A DNA stretch of 64,000 bases from an uncultured Collinsella sp. (GTDB lineage: Bacteria > Actinomycetota > Coriobacteriia > Coriobacteriales > Coriobacteriaceae), in NCBI GenBank assembly GCA_949285915.1, contig CASDZW010000001.1:38480-102479 (forward strand), written 5' to 3'. The notes under the pieces were generated by a model. It worked only from the letters and a program-made list of their open reading frames with translations. It was not told the DNA's origin and did no database searches. Shown in pieces: positions 41,949 through 51,769 of this stretch (positions are counted from its first letter, which is position 1; every line of letters starts with the position of its first letter). Made by a program: the position numbers and the translations under genes.

Positions 41949-43316
41949 CTACAGGATGAAGCGGATGATGTCTGCGCGGAGCAGGTAGATAAAGAGCGCA
42001 CCGAAAAGGGCGATGCCGATGTAGGAAAGCGCGGTCTGCACTTTTACCGAAAGCGGGCGGCGGATGACGGCCTGCACGATCTCGATGACGAGCTTGCCGC
42101 CGTCGAGCGGCGGTATGGGCAGGAGGTTCATGAAGCCGAGCGAGAACGAGATGAGGGCGGCCACGCTGAGGAAGGTGGAGGCTCCGCTTTCCGCCGCAGC
42201 GGCGGCCATGACGGAGATGCCCACCACCGAGGTGGAGCTGTCGAGGACCTCGAGCGTGCGCTGGGGATTCACGAGCTGCATGATGGAATCGGCCGTGAGT
42301 GCAAGATAAGACCAGGTCACACTTGCTGCCTGAGCGGGGTCGAGGTGCACCGTCTCCTGCGGCGCGGTGATGCCGATGGCGTCGGCGCCCTCGGCGTCTA
42401 TGGTCACCGTGAGCTCTTTGCCGTCGCGGGCGAGGACCATGTCGAAGGGCTCGGACAAGTCGAGCGCGCCGATGATGTTTGCGATATCGGAGAAGCTGTC
42501 CGTGGCGGTTTCCGCAACAGAGAGGACGGTGTCCCCGGCCTCGATGCCGGCCGCTGCTGCCGGTGAGGCCGTCTCAACGGTTCCTATCGTGTTCACGTCC
42601 ATGGTTGCGGTGACGCCCACAAACATGTAGATAGCCATAAGGAGAAGAAAGCCGGAGACGAGGTTCACCGCAACGCCTGCGACGAGGATGAACGCGCGGG
42701 CGAAGAAGCCCTTGCCTGCGTACGTGTGTGAGCGCTCTCGCTCAAAGAAGGCGTCATCCCCCATCGGAGGCTCCCAAGCCTCTCCGGAGCTGGTCGCTTC
42801 GCCACGCTTGAATTGCGCGCCGTCAAGAAGCGTGGCTCCTGCCTTGTCGCGCGGGGCGGCCGCATAGGTAGAGGGGTAGTAGACGCCGGGCTTCTCGCCG
42901 GCCGCCTCATCATACCTGCCCTCGATAGAGCCCCAGTCGAGGAGCTGCACGCAGGCAGCGAGCGCATCTTCCTCAGAGATGGAGAGCGCCTCGGAAAGCT
43001 CCGCGACCGAGGTCGTGCCGCGGCGGTGCACCTCGGCAAGGACGCGCTTGGCGATTGCGCTGTCGCCTTCGGGCTCCATGCCGCAGACCATGGCGTACCC
43101 GCCGAGCAGAAGCGGCGTTACGCCGAATTTTGTGCCGATACGGCGCGAGACGTGGTGGAGATTGAACCGGCAGGGCAGACCGAGGAAGAACTCGGTGACA
43201 CGCACGCCGACGGCGCGCGATGCTAAGAAGTGACCGCCCTCGTGCACAAACACGAGCGCGGACAACATGAGGAGACCCCAGAACAGGGGTCGGATGATAC
43301 CAAGGAGCGTCTCCAT
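41949..43316 (-). CDS. rseP: RseP-type site-2 protease with inserted winged-helix-like segment
   Basis: 455 residues. Zinc motif HEGGH at 25-29 in the first membrane helix; LLLGGYAM near 70; membrane helix about 207-232; PDZ domain about 243-320 (AGIEAGDTVLSV); third ligand region LPIPPLDGGKL near 410. Between 81 and 195 lies an insertion not usual for RseP, whose first half (AIAKRVLAEVHRRGTTSVAELSEALSIS, read in parts) looks like a winged helix. Expected to cleave membrane-bound regulators such as an anti-sigma factor; the substrate is not known. Between dxr and ispG. Confidence 0.9.
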   Translation of the reverse strand: METLLGIIRPLFWGLLMLSALVFVHEGGHFLASRAVGVRVTEFFLGLPCRFNLHHVSRRIGTKFGVTPLLLGGYAMVCGMEPEGDSAIAKRVLAEVHRRGTTSVAELSEALSISEEDALAACVQLLDWGSIEGRYDEAAGEKPGVYYPSTYAAAPRDKAGATLLDGAQFKRGEATSSGEAWEPPMGDDAFFERERSHTYAGKGFFARAFILVAGVAVNLVSGFLLLMAIYMFVGVTATMDVNTIGTVETASPAAAAGIEAGDTVLSVAETATDSFSDIANIIGALDLSEPFDMVLARDGKELTVTIDAEGADAIGITAPQETVHLDPAQAASVTWSYLALTADSIMQLVNPQRTLEVLDSSTSVVGISVMAAAAAESGASTFLSVAALISFSLGFMNLLPIPPLDGGKLVIEIVQAVIRRPLSVKVQTALSYIGIALFGALFIYLLRADIIRFIL

Positions 43317-43343
43317 GGGTGACAGGCCTTTCGGTACGGGGAC

Positions 43344-44513
43344 CTAGCGGGCGCGGGCGGCGAGGTAGGCGCGCGCCTCGGAACGTGCCCAGAGGTCGAT
43401 CTGCTCGAGCTGTTCGAGCGATTCTACCCGCAATGCGTCATGCTGCTCGAGGCAATGGGCCACGCAGCCGTCGATATCGGTGAATGAACACGATTCTGCA
43501 AGGAAGGCGGCCACGGCGACCTCGTTGGCAGCGTTGAGCACGCAGGGCGCGGTGCCGCCCGTGCGCGCGGCCTCCTCGGCAAGCGCGAGGCACGGGAAGG
43601 CTTCGGTGTCGGGCGCACCGAAGGTGAGCTGGGCGATCTCGCGGAAATCGATGCGCTCCGCCGGCGTCTCCCAGCGATCGGGGTACGAAAGGGCATACTG
43701 GATGGGCAGGCGCATGTCAGATGCGCCAAGGTGGGCGATGACCGCACCGTCGCGGTATTCGACCATGGAGTGTATGCGGCTCTCGCGCTGGATGAGGACG
43801 GGAATGCGCTCCACAGGAAGGCCGAAGAGCTGCATGGCCTCGATGCGCTCGAACCCTTTGTTCATGAGCGTGGCGGAGTCGATGGTGATCTTGGCACCCA
43901 TGTTCCACGTGGGATGCGCGAGCGCGTCGGCACGGGTGACGCTTTCAAGTTCGGCGCGCGTGCGCCCGAAGAAGGGGCCGCCCGAGCAGGTGAGCCAAAT
44001 GCGGTAGACCTCCTCGGCGCGCTCACCGAGCAGGCACTGGAAGATGGCGCTGTGCTCTGAGTCGACGGGCAGCAGCTGCCCGGCAGACGCCATGGGCATA
44101 AGGAGGTCGCCTCCGACGACGAGCGATTCCTTGTTGGCAAGTGCCAAGCGCTTCTCCCCTTTTAGGACGTGGTAACTCGCCTCGAGCCCGACGGCACCCA
44201 CAACGGCGACAAGGACCGTGTCTGCCTCGGGCGTATCGGCGAGCTCGGCAAGCGCGGAGACGCCGGTGAGAAGCTTGGTCCCCTTGGGGAGCTCAGAGAG
44301 ACAGGGGTCCTGAGTATGGGCATTATCGGTAACCGCGACGAGGGGTACATTGAACTCACGCGCGGCGGCGACGAGCTCGGCGGTGCGGCTGTGCGCGGAG
44401 AGCGCGACAACCTCGATGCGGTCGGGATGCTGGCGGCAGACGTCGAGCGCCTGCTGGCCGATGGAGCCCGTGCAGCCGAGGATGACGAGGCGTATGCGCC
44501 CGGCGTCGGTCAT
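43344..44513 (-). CDS. dxr: 1-deoxy-D-xylulose-5-phosphate reductoisomerase
   Basis: MEP-pathway step 2. 389 residues; NADPH motif GCTGSIGQQALDV, ANKESLVVGG, metal and substrate residues in PVDSEHSAIFQCL, TCSGGPF, and HPTWNMGAKITIDSATLMNKG (read in parts). Overlaps cdsA by four bases (ATGA). Confidence 0.97.
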   Translation of the reverse strand: MTDAGRIRLVILGCTGSIGQQALDVCRQHPDRIEVVALSAHSRTAELVAAAREFNVPLVAVTDNAHTQDPCLSELPKGTKLLTGVSALAELADTPEADTVLVAVVGAVGLEASYHVLKGEKRLALANKESLVVGGDLLMPMASAGQLLPVDSEHSAIFQCLLGERAEEVYRIWLTCSGGPFFGRTRAELESVTRADALAHPTWNMGAKITIDSATLMNKGFERIEAMQLFGLPVERIPVLIQRESRIHSMVEYRDGAVIAHLGASDMRLPIQYALSYPDRWETPAERIDFREIAQLTFGAPDTEAFPCLALAEEAARTGGTAPCVLNAANEVAVAAFLAESCSFTDIDGCVAHCLEQHDALRVESLEQLEQIDLWARSEARAYLAARAR

Positions 44514-45418
44514 AGGATGCCTCCCAGATAGAGCATGAGCATGGCTGCGATGCAGCCGAAGATGAGCGAATCGCAGCGGTCGAGCATGCCGCCATGGCCG
44601 GGGATGAGGTTGCCGGAGTCCTTAACGCCCACGCCTCGCTTGATCCGCGACTCGATAAGGTCGCCAAAGACGCCGAGGATGGCAACGACAACACCGGTTA
44701 GGAGCGCATAGCCGAGCGACAGCGGGAAGAGGTGCGTGGCCCAGACGATGAGCCAGATGATGACCGACCCCGCGATGCCGCCGGCAAAGCCCTCCCAGGA
44801 CTTCTTGGGCGAGATCTTAGGCGCCATCTTATGGCGGCCGAATTGGCGTCCAACGAGGTAGGCGAAGGAGTCCGAAACCCAAAGCGACGCACAGGAGCCG
44901 ATGGCGAGAAGCGCCCCCGCAAATCCGGGGGCGGCGTCGCGCAACAGCACGATAGACGAGAGCATAAAGCCGGTGTAGAGCGGACCCATGAGTGTGACGG
45001 CCACATCGGCGATACGCGTGCGGGGCGTGTAGACGTACCAGAGGCCGCATGAGAGCACGAAGATGAAGATGAGAGCCGTCATCGCGATACTCTCCCCCAG
45101 AGCGGCTATGGGGGATAGCGCGCTGCAGGCAACGCCGAGGGCGAGGTTGGGCACCTTACCGTCGCGTTTTGTCATGAGGAAGAACTCGTAGGCGCAAAGC
45201 CCGCTGATGAGCGCGACGAAGATGGCGGCGGGAACAGACCCGGCGAGAAGACAGCCGATGAAGAGCGCCGCGTACACGACGCCAGAGACGATGCGCGTGA
45301 GAAGCGCGCTCGAGCTGTCCTTAGGGGCCTCGGTCACCTTGACGCGACCGCGCGCCTGGCTAAGGACGCTCGATACGTTCGTGCGCTTATGCTCTTGTGT
45401 CTGGAAATCGTGATCCAT
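44510..45418 (-). CDS. cdsA: Phosphatidate cytidylyltransferase
   Basis: 302 residues with about eight membrane segments after a hydrophilic N-terminus of about 40 residues. The family signature near the C-terminus reads SRIKRGVGVKDSGNLIPGHGGMLDRCDSL (read in parts). Makes CDP-diacylglycerol for PgsA. Six bases after the uppS stop. Confidence 0.96.
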   Translation of the reverse strand: MDHDFQTQEHKRTNVSSVLSQARGRVKVTEAPKDSSSALLTRIVSGVVYAALFIGCLLAGSVPAAIFVALISGLCAYEFFLMTKRDGKVPNLALGVACSALSPIAALGESIAMTALIFIFVLSCGLWYVYTPRTRIADVAVTLMGPLYTGFMLSSIVLLRDAAPGFAGALLAIGSCASLWVSDSFAYLVGRQFGRHKMAPKISPKKSWEGFAGGIAGSVIIWLIVWATHLFPLSLGYALLTGVVVAILGVFGDLIESRIKRGVGVKDSGNLIPGHGGMLDRCDSLIFGCIAAMLMLYLGGIL

Positions 45419-45424
45419 CGTGTG

Positions 45425-46216
45425 CTACGCGTCCTCCTTCTGGGAGAGACCTCCAAAGCGACGGTCGCGCCCTTGGAAGGCGAGTATGGCGCGAAGGAGC
45501 TCCCAGCGGTTGAAATCGGGCCAATAGGTCGGCGTGATGTAGAACTCGGCATAGGCGACCTGCCACAGCAGGTAGTTGGAGAGACGCATCTCGCCGGAAG
45601 TCCTCACCACGAGCTCGGGATCGGGAAGACCGGCGGTGTAGAGGCTGTTTGCCACAACGTCCTCGTCGATGTCCTCGACAGCAAGCTCTCCTGCGGCTAC
45701 GCGGGCGGCTATGAGCTTGGCAGCGCGTGCAATCTCTGCGCGGGCTCCGTAGTTGACCGCGAGAGCAAGCACCATTCCTGTGTGGTCGCGGGTCTCGGCA
45801 AGGCCGCGCTCAAATACCTCGCGCGTCTCAAGCGGAAGGGCGGAGATGTCGCCCAAGAAAACGACCCTGACGTTCTCGCGCTTGAGCAGAGGCAGCTCCT
45901 GGATGAAGGTCTGCGCGAAGAGGTGCATGAGGAGGTTCACCTCGGCCTCGGGCCTCTTCCAGTTCTCGGTGGAAAAGGCGTAGGCAGAGAGCACCTCGAC
46001 GTCGAGACGGACGCAGGCCGTGATGATCTCGCGCAGGGAGACAATGCCCGCGCGGTGCCCCTCGCCGCGGTTGAGGCCGCGGGCGGTTGCCCAGCGGCCG
46101 TTGCCGTCCATGATGCAGGAGATATGCCGGGGAATCCTCGTGCGGTCGAGCGCATCGAGATCGATATCCTCCGGAGGATTGGCGAAAAACGTCTCGAAGG
46201 TGGAATCGTCGTCCAT
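45425..46216 (-). CDS. uppS: Undecaprenyl diphosphate synthase
   Basis: cis-Prenyltransferase that makes the lipid carrier for peptidoglycan. 263 residues; catalytic Asp in CIMDGNGRWA, then EGHRAG, YAFSTENWKRP, RTSGEMRLSNYLLWQ and FYITPTYWPDF. Normal length with about 25 extra N-terminal residues. It takes IPP from the MEP enzymes downstream in the same operon. Confidence 0.97.
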   Translation of the reverse strand: MDDDSTFETFFANPPEDIDLDALDRTRIPRHISCIMDGNGRWATARGLNRGEGHRAGIVSLREIITACVRLDVEVLSAYAFSTENWKRPEAEVNLLMHLFAQTFIQELPLLKRENVRVVFLGDISALPLETREVFERGLAETRDHTGMVLALAVNYGARAEIARAAKLIAARVAAGELAVEDIDEDVVANSLYTAGLPDPELVVRTSGEMRLSNYLLWQVAYAEFYITPTYWPDFNRWELLRAILAFQGRDRRFGGLSQKEDA

Positions 46217-46219
46217 GAC

Positions 46220-46753
46220 CTAGATCTCCATGACCTCGGCCTCTTTGGCCTTCAGCATCTCGTCGATCTTCTTGATGTAGTCGTCGGTGTGCTTCTGGAC
46301 CTTGGCCTGCTCGCGGCGAACCTCATCCTCAGAGAGCTCCTCGTCGCGCTCGAGCTTGTTGTTGAAGTCGCGACGGATGTTACGGATAGAGACGCGGGCC
46401 TGCTCGGCGATCTCGCGGCACTCCTTGACGAGCTCGCGGCGGCGCTCCTCGGTGGGCGCCGGGAAGGGCAGGCGCACGACGGTGCCATCAGAGCTCGGGG
46501 TGATGCCGAGGTCGGAGGCGTTGATGGCGTGAACGATGGCGTTCAGGACCGACTTGTCCCACGGCTCGATCATAAGCATGTGGGCCTCGGGGACCTTGAC
46601 CGCGGCGACCTGGGTGATGGGGGTCGGCACGCCGTAGTAGTCGACGGTGATGTCACCCAGGATGTTGGGGTTGGCGCGACCGGTGCGCACCTTGGAGAAG
46701 TTGTGCTTGAGGCTCTCGATGGATTTGTCCATATGAGCGGTGATGTCGGCCAT
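46220..46753 (-). CDS. frr: Ribosome recycling factor
   Basis: 177 residues, slightly shorter N-terminus than the usual 185. LKHNFSKVRTGRANPNIL, YGVPTPITQVA, EPWDKS, FPAPTEERRRELVK and RNIRRDFNNKL are the family landmarks. Directly between pyrH and uppS, the universal order. Confidence 0.97.
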   Translation of the reverse strand: MADITAHMDKSIESLKHNFSKVRTGRANPNILGDITVDYYGVPTPITQVAAVKVPEAHMLMIEPWDKSVLNAIVHAINASDLGITPSSDGTVVRLPFPAPTEERRRELVKECREIAEQARVSIRNIRRDFNNKLERDEELSEDEVRREQAKVQKHTDDYIKKIDEMLKAKEAEVMEI

Positions 46754-46756
46754 GAT

Positions 46757-47479
46757 CTAGTCCTCCCGAACGACGACGGTTCCGATAGGCTCGCCCATGA
46801 GGGCGCGCTTGATATTATTCTCGCCCTCGATGTTGAGGACGATGATGGGCATACGGTTGTCCTGGCAAAGGGCCGTGGCAGTGGAGTCCATGACCTGCAG
46901 GCCGCGGACGAGCACCTCGTGGTAGGTGATGGTGTCAAAGCGGACGGCATCGTCGAACTTGGCGGGATCTTTGTCGTAGATGCCGTTGACCTTGGTGGCC
47001 TTGATGAGGCAGTCCGCGTCGATCTCGCAGGCGCGCAGCGCCGCTGCGGTATCGGTGGTGAAGTAGGGGTTGCCCGAACCGGCAGCGAAGATAACGATGT
47101 CGCCCTTCTCCAGATGGCGCATGGCGCGGCGACGGATGTAGGGCTCGCACACCTCGTTCATCTGGATGGCGCTCATGACACGACAGGGCGTGTCGGTGCG
47201 CTCGATGGCGTCCTGCAGGGCGAGTGCGTTCATGATGGTGGCGAGCATGCCGATGTAGTCGGCCTGAGCGCGGTCCATACCGCCGGCAGCGCCAGCGATG
47301 CCGCGGAAGATATTGCCCCCGCCCACAACGACGCCAATCTGGACGCCCTCCTCGTGAAGGGCCTTGATGTCGCGGGCAAGTCGATCGGTGATGGCGGGGT
47401 CGATGCCGTACTCGCCCTCCCCCATCAGCGCCTCACCGGACAGCTTCAAAAGAACGCGCTTGTACTGGTAGTCAGCCAC
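46757..47479 (-). CDS. pyrH: Uridylate kinase
   Basis: UMP to UDP, hexameric amino-acid-kinase-fold enzyme. 240 residues; [39 protein letters not shown] and [12 protein letters not shown]. Upstream there is a strong terminator separating it from tsf, so frr-pyrH expression probably needs read-through or a promoter in the 110-bp gap. Confidence 0.97.
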   Translation of the reverse strand: MADYQYKRVLLKLSGEALMGEGEYGIDPAITDRLARDIKALHEEGVQIGVVVGGGNIFRGIAGAAGGMDRAQADYIGMLATIMNALALQDAIERTDTPCRVMSAIQMNEVCEPYIRRRAMRHLEKGDIVIFAAGSGNPYFTTDTAAALRACEIDADCLIKATKVNGIYDKDPAKFDDAVRFDTITYHEVLVRGLQVMDSTATALCQDNRMPIIVLNIEGENNIKRALMGEPIGTVVVRED

Positions 47480-47529
47480 GGAATGCCTCCTTAGGACAGC
47501 CTGAACTCAGACCATTCTAGCAAAGATGG

Positions 47530-47567
47530 TCCAAAAAAAGGGAAGGACCCGAGGGCCCTTCCCTGTA
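47530..47567 (-). terminator. Terminator between tsf and pyrH
   Basis: AGGGAAGG (47539-47546) with CCTTCCCT (47557-47564); seven A on the plus strand give a U7 tract for the leftward transcript. Confidence 0.85.
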
Positions 47568-47589
47568 CGGTACGCTATCGAGCGCGAGG

Positions 47590-48462
47590 TTACTCCTCGC
47601 CGCGGGCGAGACGGTCGAAGGCGACGATCTTGATGGTGTCGCCGAGCTCCTTGCTGACCTTGGCCGCATAGGCGGAGATGGTCATGCTGGAGTCCTTGAT
47701 GAACTCCTGCTCGTTCAGGACGACGCCCTTGTAGTACTTCTCGAGGCGGCCGATGGCCATCTTCTCCTGAATGGCCTCGGGCTTGCCGGACTCGGCGGCC
47801 TGAGCCTTGTAGATGGAGACCTCGTGGTCGATGACGTCCTGCGGAACGTCCTCGCGCACGGCGCAGATGGGAGCGGTCGCAGCGACCTGCATAGCGACGT
47901 CGTGGGCGAACGTCTTGAAGGCGTCCGCGGAAGCGGTCTCGGCCTTCTCGAAGGAGAACTCGACGAGAACGCCGATCTTGCCGCCCATGTGGACGTAGCT
48001 GGAGACAGCGCCGGAAGCAGGCTTGCGCACGGCGAAGCGGGTGATCTTCATGTTCTCGCCCATGGTGTGGATGAGCTCGGTGAGCTCGGCCTGGACAGTC
48101 TCGGCGGCCATGGGGGCGGCGAGAAGAGCGTCGACGTCAGCCGGCTCGGTGGCGCAGGCGACCTCGGCGACGGAAGCGGCAAAGCCGGTGAACTTGGGGT
48201 TAGAGCCCACGAAGTCGGTTTCGCAGGCGACCTCGCACAGAGCGCCCTCGCGGCCGTCAGCGGAGACGTAGGCACCCACGGCGCCCTCGTTGGTCTCACG
48301 GCCGGCCTTCTTGGCAGCGGCGGCAAGGCCGTTCTTACGAAGGATGTCCACGGCGGCGTTCATGTCGCCGTCAGCCTCGACGAGAGCCTTCTTGCACTCC
48401 ATCATCGGGGAGTCGGTCATCTCGCGGAGTTCCTTGACCATAGCGGCGGTAATCTGAGCCAT
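47590..48462 (-). CDS. tsf: Translation elongation factor Ts
   Basis: Nucleotide exchange factor for EF-Tu. 290 residues; MVKELREMTDSPMMECKKAL, DGDMNAAVDILRK, the core TDFVGSN-type ETDFVGSNPKF, HVDFK-like MQVAATAP and EQEFIKDSSMTI. Follows rpsB with 41 bp between. Confidence 0.97.
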   Translation of the reverse strand: MAQITAAMVKELREMTDSPMMECKKALVEADGDMNAAVDILRKNGLAAAAKKAGRETNEGAVGAYVSADGREGALCEVACETDFVGSNPKFTGFAASVAEVACATEPADVDALLAAPMAAETVQAELTELIHTMGENMKITRFAVRKPASGAVSSYVHMGGKIGVLVEFSFEKAETASADAFKTFAHDVAMQVAATAPICAVREDVPQDVIDHEVSIYKAQAAESGKPEAIQEKMAIGRLEKYYKGVVLNEQEFIKDSSMTISAYAAKVSKELGDTIKIVAFDRLARGEE

Positions 48463-48503
48463 GTTCGGTTCCTTTCTCAGCGGAAGCGTTTCCGTATTGA
48501 CGG

Positions 48504-49262
48504 TTACTCAGCGGCAGGAGCCTCAGCGGCAGCCTCGGCAGCGGGCGCCTCGGCGGCCATCTCGGTCTCGGAGATCTGCTCCTTGCCGGTGCCGGCGAGG
48601 CAGGCGTCGGCCATGAGCTCGCACATGAGGGTGACGGCGGAGATAGCGTCGTCGTTGCACGGGATGCCGAAATCGACCTCGTCCGGGTCGGAGTTGGTGT
48701 CGATGAGGGCGACGACCGGGATGTTCAGGCGACGAGCCTCCTTGATGGCGTTCTCCTCGCGCTTGGTGTCGATGACGAAGAGAGCGGAGGGCAGACCCTT
48801 GAGGTCGCGGGCGCCACCGAGGTTGTTCTGGAGCTTAGCGAGCTCCTTGCCGAGAACAGCCTGCTCCTTCTTGGGGAGGACCGCCATGCGGCCGTCCTCG
48901 ACCATGGTCTCGAGCTCCTCCATGCGGTTGATGCGCGAGCGGATGGTCACGAAGTTGGTGAGCATACCGCCGAGCCAGCGCTGGTTGATGTAGGGCATGC
49001 CGGCGCGCTCGGCAGCGGCGCGCACGGGCTCCTGGGCCTGCTTCTTGGTGCCGACGAAGAGCACCTTGCCGCCCTTGGCAGCGTTGCGCAGGAAGGAATA
49101 GGCCTGGTCGGCGTTGATGATGGTCTGCTTGAGGTCGAGGATGTAGATGCCGTTGCGCTCACCGAAGATGAACGGCTTCATCTTGGGGTTCCAGCGGCGG
49201 GTCTGGTGGCCGAAGTGGCAGCCTGCCTCGAGAAGGGTGCGGATGTTGATCTTGGTAGCCAT
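48504..49262 (-). CDS. rpsB: 30S ribosomal protein S2
   Basis: 252 residues. [10 protein letters not shown]-type start ([24 protein letters not shown] read in parts), [37 protein letters not shown] and [17 protein letters not shown]. The C-terminus carries a low-complexity tail of Ala, Glu and Pro repeats ([16 protein letters not shown]) beyond the ribosomal core. ATG with AGGAGG upstream; 12 further codons are open but lie in the leader. Confidence 0.97.
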   Translation of the reverse strand: MATKINIRTLLEAGCHFGHQTRRWNPKMKPFIFGERNGIYILDLKQTIINADQAYSFLRNAAKGGKVLFVGTKKQAQEPVRAAAERAGMPYINQRWLGGMLTNFVTIRSRINRMEELETMVEDGRMAVLPKKEQAVLGKELAKLQNNLGGARDLKGLPSALFVIDTKREENAIKEARRLNIPVVALIDTNSDPDEVDFGIPCNDDAISAVTLMCELMADACLAGTGKEQISETEMAAEAPAAEAAAEAPAAE

Positions 49263-49431
49263 GTAAACCTCCTGTGGTTCGCCTCCGTGCGGGGTCAACC
49301 TCTCCCTACCACCCGGGACCTGCTACCCTGCCCGGGCACCACGGCGGGAAAGTAGCCGCACGTGTGTGATGAATACGCGTCGCCAGAACGGCAACGTTCG
49401 AAATCATAGCAGGATGCGCTCTGCTTTCCAA
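49263..49431 (-). promoter_or_regulatory. rpsB promoter and long leader
   Basis: Minus strand TTGGAA (49426-49431), 17-bp spacer, TATGAT (49403-49408), predicting a leader of about 135 nt. In it, two CCCGGG blocks (49331-49336 and 49312-49317) can pair as part of a hairpin. This could be an S2-binding autoregulatory leader; only the promoter is well supported. Confidence 0.6.
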
Positions 49432-49470
49432 GTAAATTCCGCACAAAGTGAGGCTCTTTATAGAACCGCC

Positions 49471-50412
49471 TCATGCGTCGCCGCGCGGATGGGCCTGAAC
49501 GACCGCGCCGAGAAGCCTCTCCGGCGTGAGGTGCGTGTAGAGCTGTGTGGTAGAGAGGCTCGCGTGGCCGAGGAGTTCCTGCACGCTCCTCAAGTCGGCT
49601 CCGCCGGCGAGGAGGTCGGTTGCGAAGGTGTGCCGCATGGCGTGCGGCGTGATGTCCGCGGGAAGCCCCGCTATGGTTGCGAGCTTGCGGAACCGGTACC
49701 TGAGCGCCGCCGCGTCCATACGGTTTCCGCGCGCTGACAGGAACAGGGGCCTTCTGGCATCCCGTTGCTCACATCTGCCGGCGGCGAGAAGTGCCGGTCT
49801 CCCCTCCTCCAAATAGCGTTTTACCGCATCGAGGGCACGTCGATAGACGGGGACGATCCTCTCGCGGGACCCCTTGCCGAAGAGGCGCACGGTCCTCGTT
49901 GCGAAGTCGATGCTCTCGATATCGAGTCGGGAGAGCTCGGAGATGCGCGCGCCCGTGGCGTAAAAGAGCTCGAGCATGCAGGAATCACGGACGCCCTCCG
50001 GCATGGTTAGGTCGGGAGCTGCGAGCAGGTCCTCCATGGCGCTTTCCCCCACGGTTTTGGGAAGCGACTTGGGAATCTTGGGTGACTGAAGCGTGAGCGC
50101 GGCAGCAGCCGTAACGATCCCCTCGAGCTCGCACCAGCGGAAGAAGGAGCGGAGGGCCGAGAGGTGGGCGGAGACGGTCCTCGGCGCGTAACGGGCTGCA
50201 TGCAGCTCCGCGAGATAGCGCCTGAGATCCCGGACAGAGGGCTTTAAGGCATCTACTGAGGCGCGCACCGTCCAGGAACCGTAGGCATCTAGATGTCCCT
50301 CGTAGGCTCGCACGGTCTCGGGGGATAACCCCTCCACGCGCGAGATATAGGCGATGAATCCGTCGAGGGCCTCGAGAAAGTCCTCGGCGGGAAGGCTAGT
50401 TCTGTCCGCCAT
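49471..50412 (-). CDS. xerC: Tyrosine recombinase XerC
   Basis: 313 residues. N-terminal SAM-like core-binding domain (about 10-105) and catalytic domain with Arg in ATGARISEL, Lys in GKGSRERIVP, HAMRHTFATDLL (H-x2-R), LGHASLSTTQLYTHL (His and Tyr nucleophile). Resolves chromosome dimers at dif with XerD; position next to trmFO and dprA is the usual xerC locus in Gram-positives. Start overlaps trmFO by 17 bases; 27 more codons upstream are open but inside trmFO. Confidence 0.93.
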   Translation of the reverse strand: MADRTSLPAEDFLEALDGFIAYISRVEGLSPETVRAYEGHLDAYGSWTVRASVDALKPSVRDLRRYLAELHAARYAPRTVSAHLSALRSFFRWCELEGIVTAAAALTLQSPKIPKSLPKTVGESAMEDLLAAPDLTMPEGVRDSCMLELFYATGARISELSRLDIESIDFATRTVRLFGKGSRERIVPVYRRALDAVKRYLEEGRPALLAAGRCEQRDARRPLFLSARGNRMDAAALRYRFRKLATIAGLPADITPHAMRHTFATDLLAGGADLRSVQELLGHASLSTTQLYTHLTPERLLGAVVQAHPRGDA

Positions 50413-51736
50413 CGTTGAAGAGGTCGCCTCTACTCGAGAGATAGACGTCGAGGTCTGCGAGAGCGCGCTCGGCGTAAGCGGCGTAGCGATCACGTTTGGA
50501 GCGGCGACGACCGTCGTCGAGAGGCGGTACGAGTCCGAAGTTCACGTGCATGGGCTGGTAGTTCTCGGTTACAGGGTCGGTTGCGTAGGCAACGAGCGAT
50601 CCGAGCGCGCCGGTTACGGGAAGCGAGACCGGATCGGCCCCGATGAGGTCCGCATAGGTGTTTGCCGCGGCGAGAAGCCCCGACGCCATCGCCTCGACGT
50701 ATCCCTCCGTGCCGCAGATTTGTCCGGCAAGGCGCACCGTTGTGCCGGGAATCGCGAAGGTTTTGTCGAGTACGTGCGGCGCATCGACGAAGGTGTTGCG
50801 ATGCATGACGCCGTAACGGAAAAACTCTGCGTTCTCGAGTCCGGGGATCATGCGGAACACCCGCTTCTGCTCGGGCCAGGTGAGGTTCGTCTGGAACCCG
50901 ACGAGGTTGTACGCCGTGCCCTCGGTGTTCTCGGCACGGAGCTGCACGGCAGCCCAGGGGCGGTGCCCGGTCCGGGGATCGGTGAGTCCGACGGGCTTGA
51001 GCGCGCCGAAGCGAAGCGCATCGCGCCCGGTGCGCGCGATCTCCTCCACCGGCTGGCACGCCTGGAAAAGGTCACGTGCCTCGAACTCCTTCTGCACCAC
51101 ACGGTCGGCTGCGAGGAGCTCGTCTATGAAGCGCTCGTACTCCACCCGGTTGAAGGGCGCGTTGAGGTAGTCGCCGGTGCCCTGGTCGTCGTAGCGCGAC
51201 TGGGTGAAGAGGACGGAACGGTCGAGGGACGCGGCGTCCACGATGGGTGCGGCAGCATCGAAGAAGGCGAGCGACTCGGCACCGAGTTTCTCGCGAATAC
51301 GTTCGGCGAGCGCGTCTGAGCAGAGCGGGCCTGCGGCTATGACGACGTGACCGGCAGGGATATCACGGACCTCCTTGCGAACCACCTCGATAAGGGGCTC
51401 ATCTTCGATGCGCTTCTCCACTGCGGCGGAAAAGGCCTCACGGTCGACAGCAAGGGCCCCTCCGGCCGGCACAGCGGTCTCCTCCGCGCACGCCAGCAGA
51501 GAGCACCCCATCCGGCGAAGCTCCTCTTTGAGAAGTCCCGCAGCGGAGTCTCGCCTGGTGGCCTTTAGGGAGTTCGAGCAGACGAGCTCAGCAAGATGGG
51601 CCGTGTGGTGCGCCGCAGACGTCGTCTCCGGGCGCATCTCGATAAGGCGGACGGGCACGCCGCGGCGCGCGAGATCGAGGGCGCATTCTGAGCCGGCAAG
51701 ACCGCCGCCGACGACGGTAACCGTGGGAAGGGTCAT
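50396..51736 (-). CDS. trmFO: Methylenetetrahydrofolate-tRNA-(uracil-5-)-methyltransferase
   Basis: Folate/FAD-dependent enzyme making m5U54 in tRNA. 446 residues; FAD motif VVGGGLAGSECALDLA, IEMRPE, ELVCSNS, then NAPFNRVEYERFI, TGHRPWAAVQLR and GALGSLVAYATDP. Gene order dprA-trmFO-xerC as in Bacillus apart from topA, which is absent here between dprA and trmFO. Confidence 0.97.
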   Translation of the reverse strand: MTLPTVTVVGGGLAGSECALDLARRGVPVRLIEMRPETTSAAHHTAHLAELVCSNSLKATRRDSAAGLLKEELRRMGCSLLACAEETAVPAGGALAVDREAFSAAVEKRIEDEPLIEVVRKEVRDIPAGHVVIAAGPLCSDALAERIREKLGAESLAFFDAAAPIVDAASLDRSVLFTQSRYDDQGTGDYLNAPFNRVEYERFIDELLAADRVVQKEFEARDLFQACQPVEEIARTGRDALRFGALKPVGLTDPRTGHRPWAAVQLRAENTEGTAYNLVGFQTNLTWPEQKRVFRMIPGLENAEFFRYGVMHRNTFVDAPHVLDKTFAIPGTTVRLAGQICGTEGYVEAMASGLLAAANTYADLIGADPVSLPVTGALGSLVAYATDPVTENYQPMHVNFGLVPPLDDGRRRSKRDRYAAYAERALADLDVYLSSRGDLFNDGGQN

Positions 51737-51769
51737 ACAGAAACCTTTCTTGTGTGTTCGGTACGCATC

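Noticed and set aside
45389-47494. 701-codon rightward frame over uppS, frr and pyrH
   Set aside because: Antisense to three well-conserved genes; no recognisable domain.
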